Source: CALAGB01 sp963789565 (GTDB lineage: Bacteria > Chloroflexota > Chloroflexia > Thermomicrobiales > Thermomicrobiaceae). Taken from it: a stretch of 64,000 bases of DNA. The stretch covers positions 62,001-126,000 of the forward strand of contig CAWBKX010000002.1 of NCBI GenBank assembly GCA_963789565.1. Reading direction: 5' to 3'. Shown piece by piece: positions 19,082-27,876 of the stretch. Position 1 is the first letter of the stretch. Every line of letters begins with the position of its first letter. The translations under genes were made by a program, and so were the position numbers. Under the pieces are notes generated by a model, which ran no database searches, was not told the origin of the DNA, and worked only from the letters and a program-made list of their open reading frames with translations.

Positions 19082-19687
19082 GTGCGCTCTCGGGTAACCG
19101 TCGAACCGGTCTCCAAACTTATAGATGAGTTTGCCAAGCTTCCGGGCATTGGCCCGAAAACCGCATCGCGTCTCGCTTATTTCATACTTCGTAGCGGACG
19201 TGAGGACGCTATCGGCTTGGCCGAAGCCATTCTCGAGGTCAAGGAAAAAATCGTCCTGTGTTCGATCTGCTACAACATTACCGAGCAGGACCCGTGCGCG
19301 ATCTGCTCCGACGCGCAACGTGACAGAGGCAAGATCTGCGTCGTCGAGGAGCCGCTCGACGTGGTGGCTCTCGATCGAACGGGAGAATTCGATGGTCTCT
19401 ATCACGTCCTGCATGGCGTCATCTCGCCGGTTGATGGCATCGGTCCGGATCGACTTCGCATCCGCGAATTGATTGAGCGCGTAAACCATGAGCGGCCCGA
19501 AGAGGTTATTCTGGCGATGAACCCGAACATCGAGGGTGACGCGACCGCGATGTACATCGCTCGACAACTTGTCTCGCTGGGAACGACGGTCACGAGGCCG
19601 GCCAGCGGCTTACCCGTTGGCGGCGATCTCGAATACGCGGACGAAGTGACACTCGGACGGGCATTGTCGGGGAGGCGGATCGTATAG
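19082..19687 (+). CDS. recR: Recombination mediator RecR
   Basis: Works with RecO (present at 26157-26942) to load RecA on SSB-coated gaps; 201 residues, normal length. Layout: N-terminal helix-hairpin-helix (FAKLPGIGPKTASRLAYFIL), C4 zinc finger (CSICYNITEQDPCAIC), Toprim domain (ICVVEEPLDVVALD), and C-terminal Walker-B-like region with ASGLPVGGDLEYADEVTLGRA split across it. Two GTG starts are in frame (19076, 19082); GAGG at 19073-19076 is correctly spaced for 19082. No upstream dnaX or YbaB gene is present, unlike the common arrangement. Confidence 0.96.
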   Translation: MRSRVTVEPVSKLIDEFAKLPGIGPKTASRLAYFILRSGREDAIGLAEAILEVKEKIVLCSICYNITEQDPCAICSDAQRDRGKICVVEEPLDVVALDRTGEFDGLYHVLHGVISPVDGIGPDRLRIRELIERVNHERPEEVILAMNPNIEGDATAMYIARQLVSLGTTVTRPASGLPVGGDLEYADEVTLGRALSGRRIV

Positions 19688-19790
19688 CGCCCATCGTGCT
19701 CGACCAGCAAGGGTTCACGCGCGGTTGCGCCGTGGATGAATTCTCCGATCATCGCGCGACAGCAACAATGGAGAAACGCTGGCACTGCAA

Positions 19791-20789
19791 ATGACATCCA
19801 TGCGGCAAATCGGCATCACCGACATCCTTCGGCTTCGACGGCTGCGACGCGCGTACATTTCGCTCACCGTTCCCGACACGGTATTTCGTGGCCGCATGGA
19901 CGACGTCATGGCTGCGTTGCCGGTCGGCCGGCGGTATGCTCGGGTCTTCGTTGCCGATTCGGACGACGCGATCGACGCCCTGGTTGAGCTCCGACCGGAG
20001 CGTGAGGACTACCGCTGGATTGTGACGGGCCTTGGTGCACGCGTTCCACGTGGCGGCGAGTTCTCAACCGAGGTCAGTCTCGTCTGGTCAGATCTTCTCG
20101 CGCACGCGTCCCGAGTCGCGGGTCACTCCGGTGCGAAGCGGGTGCACGCGTCGGTGCCGCTCGACACTTTGGTCCAGGAGACGCTGATTCGCGCAGGATT
20201 TTCGATCTACGCGCATCAAACGGTGCTCCGAACGCAGCACATGCGGCTCGTGGACTGCGATCGCGCACATGTGCGGGAGCGCGACCCGAGCGACGCATGG
20301 TCGATCCACCATCTCTATCATCGGACGACGCCGCGACCCGTGCAGTACGCGGAGGCGTTGACCAGCAATCATTGGGATGCGCGGCGCACGCTCAACGCAC
20401 GTACGCGCGGTTTCGTCATCGACGATCACGACGGCTTGGCAGGATATTGTCAACTGATGAGTCGCGGTGAGAGCCACGCGTTGGACGTCATCATGTTGCC
20501 GGATAAGCTGAAACTGCTCGTTCCATTCGTCAGTGAAGCCGTGCGTCTGGCCAAAATCGAGGATGCATCAGAAGTTTGGGTTTCGGTGCCTGATTACCAT
20601 CGGGAATACATATCCGCCTTCGAGACGATTGGATTTGATGAGTACGATCGTCAGGCGCTCATGGTGCGCTACACCATGGTCCCCGTACATGGGCGACATG
20701 CCCGCTGGACCAGCGTCGTGACCGACGTCATCGAACGATTGCCGGCAAGAACGCCGGTCGTGTCCCGCTGGGAACGGGATGGAGCGTAG
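19791..20789 (+). CDS. GNAT-like acetyltransferase, uncharacterised
   Basis: A 332-residue soluble protein. The N-terminal third (about 1-120) is Arg-rich with no family I recognise. Residues about 185-290 resemble a GNAT fold: a RGFVIDDHDGLAGYCQLM strand pair, a following LLVPFVSEAVRLA helix, and an ending GFDEYDRQALMVRYT like the last strands of acetyltransferases. The acetyl-CoA pyrophosphate loop (Q/RxxGxG/A) is not clear, so it may be catalytically degenerate. It lies between recR and the R3H ATPase on the same strand. The start ATG 19791 has an alternative at 19800. No function is proposed beyond the fold. Confidence 0.65.
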   Translation: MTSMRQIGITDILRLRRLRRAYISLTVPDTVFRGRMDDVMAALPVGRRYARVFVADSDDAIDALVELRPEREDYRWIVTGLGARVPRGGEFSTEVSLVWSDLLAHASRVAGHSGAKRVHASVPLDTLVQETLIRAGFSIYAHQTVLRTQHMRLVDCDRAHVRERDPSDAWSIHHLYHRTTPRPVQYAEALTSNHWDARRTLNARTRGFVIDDHDGLAGYCQLMSRGESHALDVIMLPDKLKLLVPFVSEAVRLAKIEDASEVWVSVPDYHREYISAFETIGFDEYDRQALMVRYTMVPVHGRHARWTSVVTDVIERLPARTPVVSRWERDGA

Positions 20790-20856
20790 CCGCTCCGCGA
20801 GCAGGAGATTTGCATCTGATTCATTTCACCGACGTGATTTAGGGAGCGCATTGTAG

Positions 20857-22554
20857 TTGGACACAACTGACACGATCACAACATCGGCTGAACGCTCCGC
20901 CTTCGGTGAGGCGATCACCGACAACCTCGAAGATTTGCTAGCGGTGCTACCGCCGCACATCACGCAGGACCTGGTGAACCTCGATGGAGCAGAATCGCGT
21001 GGAGAGTTGATCGAAGTCGTTCTCGACCTGGGTCGCTTTCCGGAGGCGCGCTATCAAGATCGTGAGGTCTACCTCTCTGAGAACGAAGTGACGCGCGAGG
21101 ACATCGCCTACGTGGCGGACCGCATTGGGCGCTTCGGTGACGACAATCGCGCGGGAATTGAGCGGACCCTCCATCGCATTTCAGCCATTCGCAGTCGCTC
21201 CGGCGACATCGTTGGGCTGACTTGCCGAATCGGTCGAGCCGTGTACGGCACGATCGGCATCATTCGTGATCTGGTCGAATCGGGTGAGAGCATTCTGCTC
21301 CTCGGACGGCCTGGTGTTGGAAAGACGACCATGCTGCGCGAGACCGCTCGCGTCCTCGCGGACGACCTGCGCAAACGCGTCGTGATCGTCGATACCAGTA
21401 ACGAGATTGCCGGAGACGGGGATATCCCGCATCCGTCGATCGGGCGGGCGCGGCGCATGCAGGTGCCGACTCCGGCGCTGCAGCACGCGGTGATGATTGA
21501 AGCCGTCGAGAACCACATGCCGGAGGTCATCGTCATCGACGAGATCGGCACGGAGCTCGAGGCGGCGGCGGCTCGCACGATCGCAGAGCGCGGCGTGCAG
21601 CTGATCGGCACCGCGCACGGCAACACGCTCGAAAACCTGATGATGAATCCGACGCTCTCTGATTTGATCGGCGGTATTCAGTCGGTCACCTTGAGCGATG
21701 AAGAGGCGCGTCGTCGCGGCACTCAGAAATCAATTCTGGAGCGCAAGGCGCCTCCGACATTCTCAGTGATGGTGGAGATTCAGGCGCGCGACCAGGTGGC
21801 CCTCCACCGCGACGTTTCCGCCAGCGTGGACGCCATCCTTCGCGGTCATCCGCTTCAGGTGGAAGTCCGGCAGCGGGGATCCACCGGCGAAATCAAGACA
21901 TGGGAAGAGGAGCCGTATCGCGCGGAGCGCGCTGAAAACGACCGCGGCAGCTCAATCGATTTGCGCCGTTCGCCAACCAGCGACGGCGTGCAGCTCCTCA
22001 CTCAGGGGCCATTCGGCGCCGGACGAGGAACACTCGAAAAGCCGGCTCGCGTCTTCCCCTTTGGGGTCAGCCGCAATCGCCTGGAGCAAGCCATCCAGCA
22101 GACGTCCGTGCCGGCCATGGTCGTGCGTGATCTGCGCGAGGCGGACGCCGTCGTCACGCTGAAGAACTACTACCGGCGCCGACCGCAGCCGCTCAGAGAT
22201 GCTGAGAGCCGTGGGGTGCCGATCTACGTGTTGCGCAGCAACACCGTGGTTCAGATGTCGAATCTGCTCCGCTCCCTCTTCAGCGAAGTGATCGGCAGCG
22301 GTCGCTACAACGAAGATGAGCAGCGCGCAAATGTGAACGATGTGCCGGACGATCAGATCGCCGCGGCCATGTTCGAGGCGGAATCCGGTATCCATCAAGT
22401 GCTGAACGGTGTCGGTACCGTGTCGTTGCGGCCACAAGGACCGCGCATCCGACGGCTGCAGCATGAGCTGGCTGAACGCTACAACGTGGGATCTCGCAGC
22501 CGCGGACGTGAACCGCATCGTTTCGTTGAAATCCTGCGTCAGAGCGAGTATTGA
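20857..22554 (+). CDS. SpoIIIAA-like AAA ATPase with R3H domain
   Basis: A 565-residue cytosolic ATPase. Residues about 100-290 form the P-loop domain with Walker A LLGRPGVGKTTML (near 150), VDTSNEIAGDGDIPHP and Walker B VIVIDEIGTE (near 223), like SpoIIIAA and the cyanobacterial/plastid Ycf45 proteins. A long linker follows, and the last ~70 residues (GPRIRRLQHELAERYNVGSR then REPHRFVEI) form an R3H single-stranded nucleic-acid-binding domain. Role unknown; a nucleic-acid-linked ATPase is the safest statement. The TTG start 20857 has AGGGAG 10 bases upstream; no ATG fits. The stop overlaps the tmk start, so the genes are coupled. Confidence 0.88.
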   Translation: MDTTDTITTSAERSAFGEAITDNLEDLLAVLPPHITQDLVNLDGAESRGELIEVVLDLGRFPEARYQDREVYLSENEVTREDIAYVADRIGRFGDDNRAGIERTLHRISAIRSRSGDIVGLTCRIGRAVYGTIGIIRDLVESGESILLLGRPGVGKTTMLRETARVLADDLRKRVVIVDTSNEIAGDGDIPHPSIGRARRMQVPTPALQHAVMIEAVENHMPEVIVIDEIGTELEAAAARTIAERGVQLIGTAHGNTLENLMMNPTLSDLIGGIQSVTLSDEEARRRGTQKSILERKAPPTFSVMVEIQARDQVALHRDVSASVDAILRGHPLQVEVRQRGSTGEIKTWEEEPYRAERAENDRGSSIDLRRSPTSDGVQLLTQGPFGAGRGTLEKPARVFPFGVSRNRLEQAIQQTSVPAMVVRDLREADAVVTLKNYYRRRPQPLRDAESRGVPIYVLRSNTVVQMSNLLRSLFSEVIGSGRYNEDEQRANVNDVPDDQIAAAMFEAESGIHQVLNGVGTVSLRPQGPRIRRLQHELAERYNVGSRSRGREPHRFVEILRQSEY

Positions 22555-23210
22555 TGGGGCTCTTCGTTACATTCGAAGGGCCGGAAGGGGGCGGCAAGTC
22601 GACGCAGATACGTCGGCTTGCCGCTCAACTGACCGAGCGCTCCTATGAGGTTGTTGTAACCCGCGAGCCGGGCGGTACGCCGCTCGGTGAGTCCATTCGC
22701 GAGCTTTTGCTCGGAACCCGCCACTCTGCTATGCTGCCCGAAACGGAAGCGCTGCTCAACGCGGCGGCTCGAGCGCAGCATGTGTCGGAGGTCATCCGTC
22801 CGGCTCTCGCGCTCGGCAAGGTTGTGCTGTGCGACCGCTTTCTTGATTCGACTCTTGCCTATCAGGGCGCCGGCCGCGGGCTCAACATCGATGATCTCCG
22901 TCCGATGCAGGGGTTCGCGACGCGCGGACTGTGGCCCGATCTGACGTTCCTGCTCGACCTGCCGGTGGAGGTAGGTCTTGCGCGACGGGTCGCTTCGGGC
23001 GAGCCGCTGAATCGATTCGACGCCGATTCCCGCGCCTTTCACGAGCGGGTGCGCGCCTACTTTTTGACCGCCGCCCAGAGTGAACCGCGGCGTTGGGAAG
23101 TAATCGATGCGAGCGAACACAAGGACGCCGTGGAGCAAATCTTGCTTCGATTAACACTTCAGCGGTTGAGGGACGCCTCGATCGCGCCGAACGAGGGCCG
23201 CAATTCATGA
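22554..23210 (+). CDS. tmk: Thymidylate kinase
   Basis: Phosphorylates dTMP to dTDP; 218 residues. P-loop FEGPEGGGKST (residues about 7-17), the DR motif VVLCDRFLDSTLAYQGAGRG (about 83-102) and a lid Arg region (LARRVASGEPLNRFD) are present. ATG 22554 overlaps the final base of the preceding TGA (TGATG), and the gene's own TGA overlaps the next ATG (ATGA), so three genes are translationally coupled. The tmk followed by a DarA-type gene order is also found in Firmicutes. Confidence 0.96.
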   Translation: MGLFVTFEGPEGGGKSTQIRRLAAQLTERSYEVVVTREPGGTPLGESIRELLLGTRHSAMLPETEALLNAAARAQHVSEVIRPALALGKVVLCDRFLDSTLAYQGAGRGLNIDDLRPMQGFATRGLWPDLTFLLDLPVEVGLARRVASGEPLNRFDADSRAFHERVRAYFLTAAQSEPRRWEVIDASEHKDAVEQILLRLTLQRLRDASIAPNEGRNS

Positions 23211-23539
23211 AGCTGATTTTTGCCGTAATTCAGGGAAAAGACTCCGACGTTCTCCTCACGGCGCTACGAGAAAGCGGATATCGCTCGACCCAGATCAACA
23301 GCGCTGGCGGATTCCTTCGCGAAAACAACGTGACCGTCTTGGTTGGAGTCGACGACCAGTATGTTCTGGACGTCCTGAACATCGTGCAGCAGAATTGCTA
23401 CACGCGGACCCAGTACGTCAATCCTCTTCTTCCCATCATGGAGCCGGGAGAGTTCTACGTTCCGAATCCAGTTGAAGTGCAGGTTGGCGGGGCGACGGTG
23501 TTCGTCTTGAACGTACGATACTCCGAGCGCATTTCTTAG
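23207..23539 (+). CDS. darA: Cyclic-di-AMP receptor, PII-like (DarA/PstA)
   Basis: A 110-residue member of the small PII-like family that binds c-di-AMP as a trimer (known from B. subtilis, L. monocytogenes and S. aureus). The defining N-terminal segment MKLIFAVIQGKDSDVLLTAL and the ligand-binding region STQINSAGGFLRENNVTV are present, followed by VGVDDQYVLDVLNIV and a long loop ending in GGATVFVLNV. The ATG overlaps the tmk stop. No c-di-AMP cyclase (DisA/CdaA) is in the window. Its target in this organism cannot be read from context; the tmk pairing is conserved but unexplained. Confidence 0.93.
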   Translation: MKLIFAVIQGKDSDVLLTALRESGYRSTQINSAGGFLRENNVTVLVGVDDQYVLDVLNIVQQNCYTRTQYVNPLLPIMEPGEFYVPNPVEVQVGGATVFVLNVRYSERIS

Positions 23540-23573
23540 CTACAATGCGCGTAGTAGGAGGCTAAGCGACCGA

Positions 23574-24365
23574 ATGGAAGCAGCAGTTGCGCGAGGATTA
23601 CAGCTTCTCATCGCCCTGGGAGGAGCCTACCTGCTCGCACTCTGGTTTGCTCTGATCGTTTGGACCTTTCAGGACATTCAGAACCGTAGTCGCAGCGTCG
23701 TCGCCCAGATCTTCTCCACCCTCGTCGTCGTCCTCTTTTTCGTTCCAGGTGTGCTGATCTATATGATTTTGCGACCACGCGATACGCTGGATGACGCGTT
23801 CCAACGTTCGCTTGAAGAAGAGTACCTGCTTCAGGATCTCGATGAGCTTCTGCTCTGTCCAACTTGCCAGCATCAGGTCGAGGCTGAATTCGTCTTCTGC
23901 CCCTACTGCCGCAATTCGCTGCGCACTTCGTGTGTTGGCTGCGGACGACTGATCGACCTTCGCTGGGATATCTGCCCGTATTGCGGCGAGGAACAGTATC
24001 CTGAGGACGTGGCGCTGCAGATATCAGAGCAGTGGCAACCTATTGAGCGCGAAGGCGTCGGCAAACTCTTCGGCCAAGCGCGCGACCGGCTTTCGGGCTA
24101 TCGATCGCGTGCCATCAGCCACGAATCCCGCTCCAGCGAGCCATACGGCTCGAGCGACGCGTGGGCAGACCCAGTGGCGCGCCGCCCGACGGATTGGGAT
24201 GTCGACGATGCGACCGACTTCCGTTACGCAGATCCCGAGACCGAGTCATATCAGCCGGATCCAGCAACCACAGACGAAGAAGAGTGGCAGGAAGACGAAC
24301 CGGCTGAGAGCGGTGAACGCTTCGACCACACCGACGAACTTCCAACCGGCCCGAGACGCTACTAG
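23574..24365 (+). CDS. Membrane protein with double zinc ribbon
   Basis: 263 residues. Two hydrophobic segments (about 10-30 and 46-66) are followed by a double zinc ribbon with eight cysteines in four CxxC pairs: Cys95/98, Cys109/112, Cys120/123 and Cys134/137. The C-terminal ~110 residues are low-complexity, rich in Ser, Asp, Glu and Pro, and probably disordered, ending in an acidic stretch. Such DZANK-type membrane proteins are common and uncharacterised in Chloroflexota. TAGGAGG lies about 13 bases before the ATG, and TACAAT at 23541-23546 may be its -10. It may also be the last gene of the tmk-darA transcript. Confidence 0.78.
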   Translation: MEAAVARGLQLLIALGGAYLLALWFALIVWTFQDIQNRSRSVVAQIFSTLVVVLFFVPGVLIYMILRPRDTLDDAFQRSLEEEYLLQDLDELLLCPTCQHQVEAEFVFCPYCRNSLRTSCVGCGRLIDLRWDICPYCGEEQYPEDVALQISEQWQPIEREGVGKLFGQARDRLSGYRSRAISHESRSSEPYGSSDAWADPVARRPTDWDVDDATDFRYADPETESYQPDPATTDEEEWQEDEPAESGERFDHTDELPTGPRRY

Positions 24366-24413
24366 GCCGTATCGACGGCGGACTTCACGTTGGATGTGCG
24401 TGAGTGCTCGCAG

Positions 24414-25256
24414 CTATGACGTTCTTGCGGGCGGTCGTGTAGGTACGGCGTTAGGCCGGATCATGAAGTTGAATTTGCTGCGGAATGCCTGGTAGAAATT
24501 CATCCCCTCCAAGATGATCAGGTGAAACAGGTGCTCGCCTTTGTGCACCTGTACCACGTCACCTTGCGAAAGACTCTCGACCGGTGTGCCGTCGAGAATG
24601 AGATCCGCCGCTCGATCGCTCGCCATCACCAGCTCGAGATTCACCTCTTCGGGGACGACCAGCGTTGTGCGGATTGGCGAGTGGGCGCAAATCGGCGTTA
24701 CCGCGAAACCACGCACGCCCGCGTCGAGGACAGGCCCCCCCGCTGCCATGCAGTAGGCCGTGCTGCCCTGCGGGGTTGCCACGATCATGCCGTCTCCAGG
24801 ATACGTATTCACGAATTGTTGATCGATATACAACTCGACATCGATCATCTGGAGACCCGAACGAATGACGACGTCGTTGATCGCCCAGAAGGATTCGGAT
24901 TCCAGATTGTCGCGACTGAGCGTGGCGTTCAGCGTCGGAGTCACCTGCACGCGGTAGCGCCCTTCGACGATGTCGGTGAGAGCCTGCCGCCAATCCTCGC
25001 GTTCGATACGGGCCAGAAAGCCGACTTTCCCGACATTAATCCCCAGAATCGGCACGTTTGGAAACACGTGCGCCATGCGCATAATGAGTCCGTCACCACC
25101 GAGCGTGACCAGGAGATCGACCGACGCTCCGGCCAGGAGATCGGACTCGGATCGGACGGTCACACCGGCGTCATGCAGCCAGCGCTCAACGTCTTCGGCG
25201 ATCTCCGCGGCTTCGTGCTTATCTCGTGCGATGATGAGGCCGATCGTCAGGCTCAT
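24414..25256 (-). CDS. nadK: NAD kinase
   Basis: Phosphorylates NAD to NADP; 280 residues. The signature GGDG sits at residues 53-56 (LLVTLGGDGLIMR), with LGINVGKVGFLARI, the NE/D motif as AINDVVI (Asp where many have Glu), the glycine-rich PGDGMIVATPQGSTAYCMAAGGP, and VTPICAHSP. GAGGAG lies 5 bases before ATG 25256. The gene is convergent with the zinc-ribbon gene and divergent from eda. The last ~20 residues, basic and Pro-rich, extend slightly past the family core. Confidence 0.95.
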   Translation of the reverse strand: MSLTIGLIIARDKHEAAEIAEDVERWLHDAGVTVRSESDLLAGASVDLLVTLGGDGLIMRMAHVFPNVPILGINVGKVGFLARIEREDWRQALTDIVEGRYRVQVTPTLNATLSRDNLESESFWAINDVVIRSGLQMIDVELYIDQQFVNTYPGDGMIVATPQGSTAYCMAAGGPVLDAGVRGFAVTPICAHSPIRTTLVVPEEVNLELVMASDRAADLILDGTPVESLSQGDVVQVHKGEHLFHLIILEGMNFYQAFRSKFNFMIRPNAVPTRPPARTS

Positions 25257-25438
25257 TCAATCTCCTCGGGCGGCCGGCTGTCGTGCTTCAACCGAAGGAT
25301 CATATTCTCCCGAAATCCTATCGCATCTCCGGGAAGCGGTCGCCGTCGGCGGCACCGGATGTGTTGTGAGCGATGCTTGTTGTCGACAGGGTACACTCGC
25401 TGTGTTGACGTACACCATTGAACATGAGGGAGCTTCGC

Positions 25439-26074
25439 GTGCACTGGATTGAAGAGTCAGGGCTGATTGCGGTCATTCGTCTGGATGATCTGAGCGACGC
25501 GGTGACGCTCGCAGGGGCGCTCATCGACGGAGGGGTGACCAATCTCGAGTTCACCTATACCAATCCGAAGGCAGGAGCGGCGATCACCGAAGTCCGTGAA
25601 ACCGTCGGCGATCGATGCCGGGTTGGGGCAGGTTCGATCCTGGACGCCGAGACCGCGCGACATGCCATTCTGGCAGGAGCCCAGTTCATCGTGACTCCAA
25701 CGTTGCGTTGGCAGACGATCCAAATGTGTCGCCGCTACAGCGTTCCGTCTGTCATTGGCGCCTTCACGCCGACCGAGATTCTGACCGCCTGGGAATCCGG
25801 AGCCGACTTCATCAAAGTCAACCCGGCCAGCGTGGCAGGACCAGGCTATTTCAAAGACGTGCTCGGCCCGCTGCCGCAGACCAAGCTGATCCCGTCGGGT
25901 GGAGTGACGTTGGAGACGGGTCCAGCGTTCATCAAGGCTGGCGCGGTTGCGCTGGCGGTGGGTGGGAATCTCGTGCATCGTGCGTCGGTACAGGCTCGGA
26001 ATTGGGACGCGATTCGGGATCTTGCGCGCCAATGGACCTCGTTGGTGGAAGAGGCCCGGCGCGGCGTTTCGTGA
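25439..26074 (+). CDS. eda: KDPG/KHG aldolase family protein
   Basis: Class I aldolase of the 2-keto-3-deoxy-6-phosphogluconate family, about 211 residues, cleaving KDPG to pyruvate and glyceraldehyde-3-phosphate or the equivalent for related keto-acids. Motifs: GVTNLEFTYTNP, VGAGSILDAETAR (general acid/base Glu region), FIVTP, the Schiff-base lysine in DFIKVNPAS (about Lys126), and IPSGGVTLE. The start is GTG 25439, since GGGAG at 25428-25432 is 6 bases away; ATG 25424 is the alternative. No Edd or KDG kinase is nearby, so the pathway (Entner-Doudoroff, galacturonate or other) is not set by context. Confidence 0.88.
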   Translation: MHWIEESGLIAVIRLDDLSDAVTLAGALIDGGVTNLEFTYTNPKAGAAITEVRETVGDRCRVGAGSILDAETARHAILAGAQFIVTPTLRWQTIQMCRRYSVPSVIGAFTPTEILTAWESGADFIKVNPASVAGPGYFKDVLGPLPQTKLIPSGGVTLETGPAFIKAGAVALAVGGNLVHRASVQARNWDAIRDLARQWTSLVEEARRGVS

Positions 26075-26156
26075 CATAATTGCGTCAAGCAGTGATCTGA
26101 ATACGTTGGCGTGGAACTGCGCGAGTTGGGCCGACGCGAGCGGCTGATTGGTGAAC

Positions 26157-26942
26157 ATGTTCAGCGACAAATCCGTTCACATTCCGAGCAAGGAACGCAC
26201 CCGGCTCTACCCCGCCGAGGGCGTGGTTCTGCGCCGCCGGGACCTCGGCGAAGCGGACCGCATTCTAATCATCTTCACCGACAGGGTCGGCAAGGTGAGC
26301 GTGGTCGCCAAGGGTGTGCGACGAACCAAGAGCCGCCTGGCGGGGCATCTCGAGCCATTCTGTCGTTCATCGCTGCTGATCGCCAAAGGACGCAACCTCG
26401 ACATCGTCACGCAAGCATCCCTCATCGAACCATTTCGAAACGTGCACGAGAGCGAGGCGCTCATTGCTTATGCCAGCTATTTCGCCGACCTGCTCGATCT
26501 CTTCAGCGTTGAAGGACAGGAGAACCATCGCGCCTACGAACTCCTGATCGAGACGCTCAGCGAGCTCGATGATGGGCTCGATCCATTCGTGACGTCGGTC
26601 GTCTTTGAATTTCGACTCCTGGCGCTTATGGGGTTCATGCCGGAACTCTACAAATGTATTGACTGTGGGAAGGACCTCAATCCTGAGGTGAACGGCTTCA
26701 GCCTATCGGGCGGGGTGCTGTGCCCCGAATGCCGTGGCAATCAGCCGCTCACTGAGACCATCTCGTTGAATGGCCTCAAGTTCCTGCGGCTGATCGAACG
26801 CGGTGACGGGGGGACCGCGCGGCGGCTGCGGCTCTCATCCGAACTTCGTGCAGAGATCGATCGCACGGTTCGTGGGTACGTGGGCTACGTTCTGGAGCGC
26901 GAGCCACGTTCGCTCACGGTATTGAGGACGATCGTCGATTGA
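26157..26942 (+). CDS. recO: DNA repair protein RecO
   Basis: Partner of RecR in loading RecA at SSB-coated DNA; 261 residues. An N-terminal OB fold (about residues 15-95, with GVVLRRRDLGEADRILIIFT and GKVSVVAKGVRRTKSRLAG) is followed by an alpha-helical domain and a zinc site (CIDCG near 165 and CPEC near 188). Starts TTG 26148, GTG 26151 and ATG 26157 are in frame; I chose ATG. The gene stands alone on the plus strand after eda. Confidence 0.94.
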   Translation: MFSDKSVHIPSKERTRLYPAEGVVLRRRDLGEADRILIIFTDRVGKVSVVAKGVRRTKSRLAGHLEPFCRSSLLIAKGRNLDIVTQASLIEPFRNVHESEALIAYASYFADLLDLFSVEGQENHRAYELLIETLSELDDGLDPFVTSVVFEFRLLALMGFMPELYKCIDCGKDLNPEVNGFSLSGGVLCPECRGNQPLTETISLNGLKFLRLIERGDGGTARRLRLSSELRAEIDRTVRGYVGYVLEREPRSLTVLRTIVD

Positions 26943-27030
26943 TTCATCCTGGTGCGGTCATATACCATACGTTCGCCTAAACCCGGCGTTAAATCGCTCG
27001 ACGTGTCGCATACGCGAGTGGAGGACAACA

Positions 27031-27651
27031 GTGTCTGATCTACACGGATTGATGGGTGACGGCGAACATGTCATGGTCATGGCACGACGGCATCCTCTGT
27101 TTCTGGTCGGCCACCTGGCGCTCTACGTCGTTGGAGCTTTGGTGCTGATTGGCGCGGGCATTTGGGCCGCGACGTCGCTGCCGATCCTCGTCGCGGCGAT
27201 TTTGTGGGTCGTCAGCCTTGTTCCGGTCGCGTTCGCCGCGGTGCGCTTCATCAGATGGCGCAACGAGGTCTATGCGGTGACGAATTACCGCATCATCCAG
27301 ATCGAGGGGATTCTCAGCCGGCGCGTCTTCGACTCATCGCTCGAGATGGTCAACGACATCATGCTGACGCAGTCGCTGATCGGGCGTATGTTCAACTATG
27401 GGACGGTCGAGATCATCACGGGAAGTGATATCGGTCTGAACAAACTCGACGCGCTCAAGGATCCGTTCGCGTTCAAACGGGCCATCGTTGACGCGCGCAA
27501 CGTCTTGGCAGATCACGGTCACTCTCAGGTCGTTGACGATCGGCAAACGCAGCTATTGTCCGCATTACAGGATTTGCGCACGTCCGGTCTGCTGACGGAC
27601 TCCGAATATGAGATCAAGCGGTCGCGTCTCACTGGCGGGCGCGCGGGCTAA
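27031..27651 (+). CDS. Membrane protein with bacterial PH (bPH2/DUF304) and SHOCT domains
   Basis: 206 residues. Two transmembrane helices (about 25-46 and 50-72) precede a bacterial PH-like domain (EVYAVTNYRIIQIEGIL, FDSSLEMVNDIMLTQSLIGR, FNYGTVEIITGS). The C-terminal ~30 residues match the SHOCT motif (LLSALQDLRTSGLLTDSEYE then IKRSRL), a short oligomerisation element. GTG 27031 has GGAGG about 6 bases upstream. Function unknown; such proteins sit at the membrane. It is convergent with ftsH, separated by two hairpins. Confidence 0.82.
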   Translation: MSDLHGLMGDGEHVMVMARRHPLFLVGHLALYVVGALVLIGAGIWAATSLPILVAAILWVVSLVPVAFAAVRFIRWRNEVYAVTNYRIIQIEGILSRRVFDSSLEMVNDIMLTQSLIGRMFNYGTVEIITGSDIGLNKLDALKDPFAFKRAIVDARNVLADHGHSQVVDDRQTQLLSALQDLRTSGLLTDSEYEIKRSRLTGGRAG

Positions 27652-27682
27652 CCGCGGGATGTATAGCGATCGAGTCGTTGCG

Positions 27683-27720
27683 TCGTTGGCCGTAAGGGTG
27701 ATACTTATGGCGACCAACGA
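27683..27720. terminator. Hairpin downstream of the PH-domain gene
   Basis: TCGTTGG-CCGTAAG (27683-27696) pairs with CTTATGG-(CGA)-CCAACGA (27704-27720), a 14-pair stem with one G-U and a three-base bulge. No U-tract follows. It lies 31 bases after the stop codon and may act as a 3'-end structure. Confidence 0.35.
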
Positions 27721-27824
27721 GTTCGGCCGATTGTTATCGCGAGCGCCATAGATGTCGCGCCCACAGGCTGAAATCAGAACAAAGGGACATCGTCATGCGG
27801 CGCTCGATCAAGTGTTAATGCGGA

Positions 27825-27852
27825 AGAGGGGCGGCCGAGCGGCCGCCCCTCT
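27825..27852. terminator. Perfect GC-rich hairpin between convergent genes
   Basis: AGAGGGGCGGCC (27825-27836), a GAGC loop, and GGCCGCCCCTCT (27841-27852) make a perfect 12-pair stem 24 bases past the ftsH stop. It is very stable but has no U-run on either side, so it is a likely shared 3' boundary rather than a textbook terminator. AATGCGG flanks it on both sides. Confidence 0.45.
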
Positions 27853-27876
27853 GTCAATGCGGGTTCGAGCCGTGCA

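Noticed and set aside
25627..25645. GGTTCGATCC resembling a tRNA T-arm
   Set aside because: It lies inside the eda coding region and no acceptor or anticodon arm can be formed around it.
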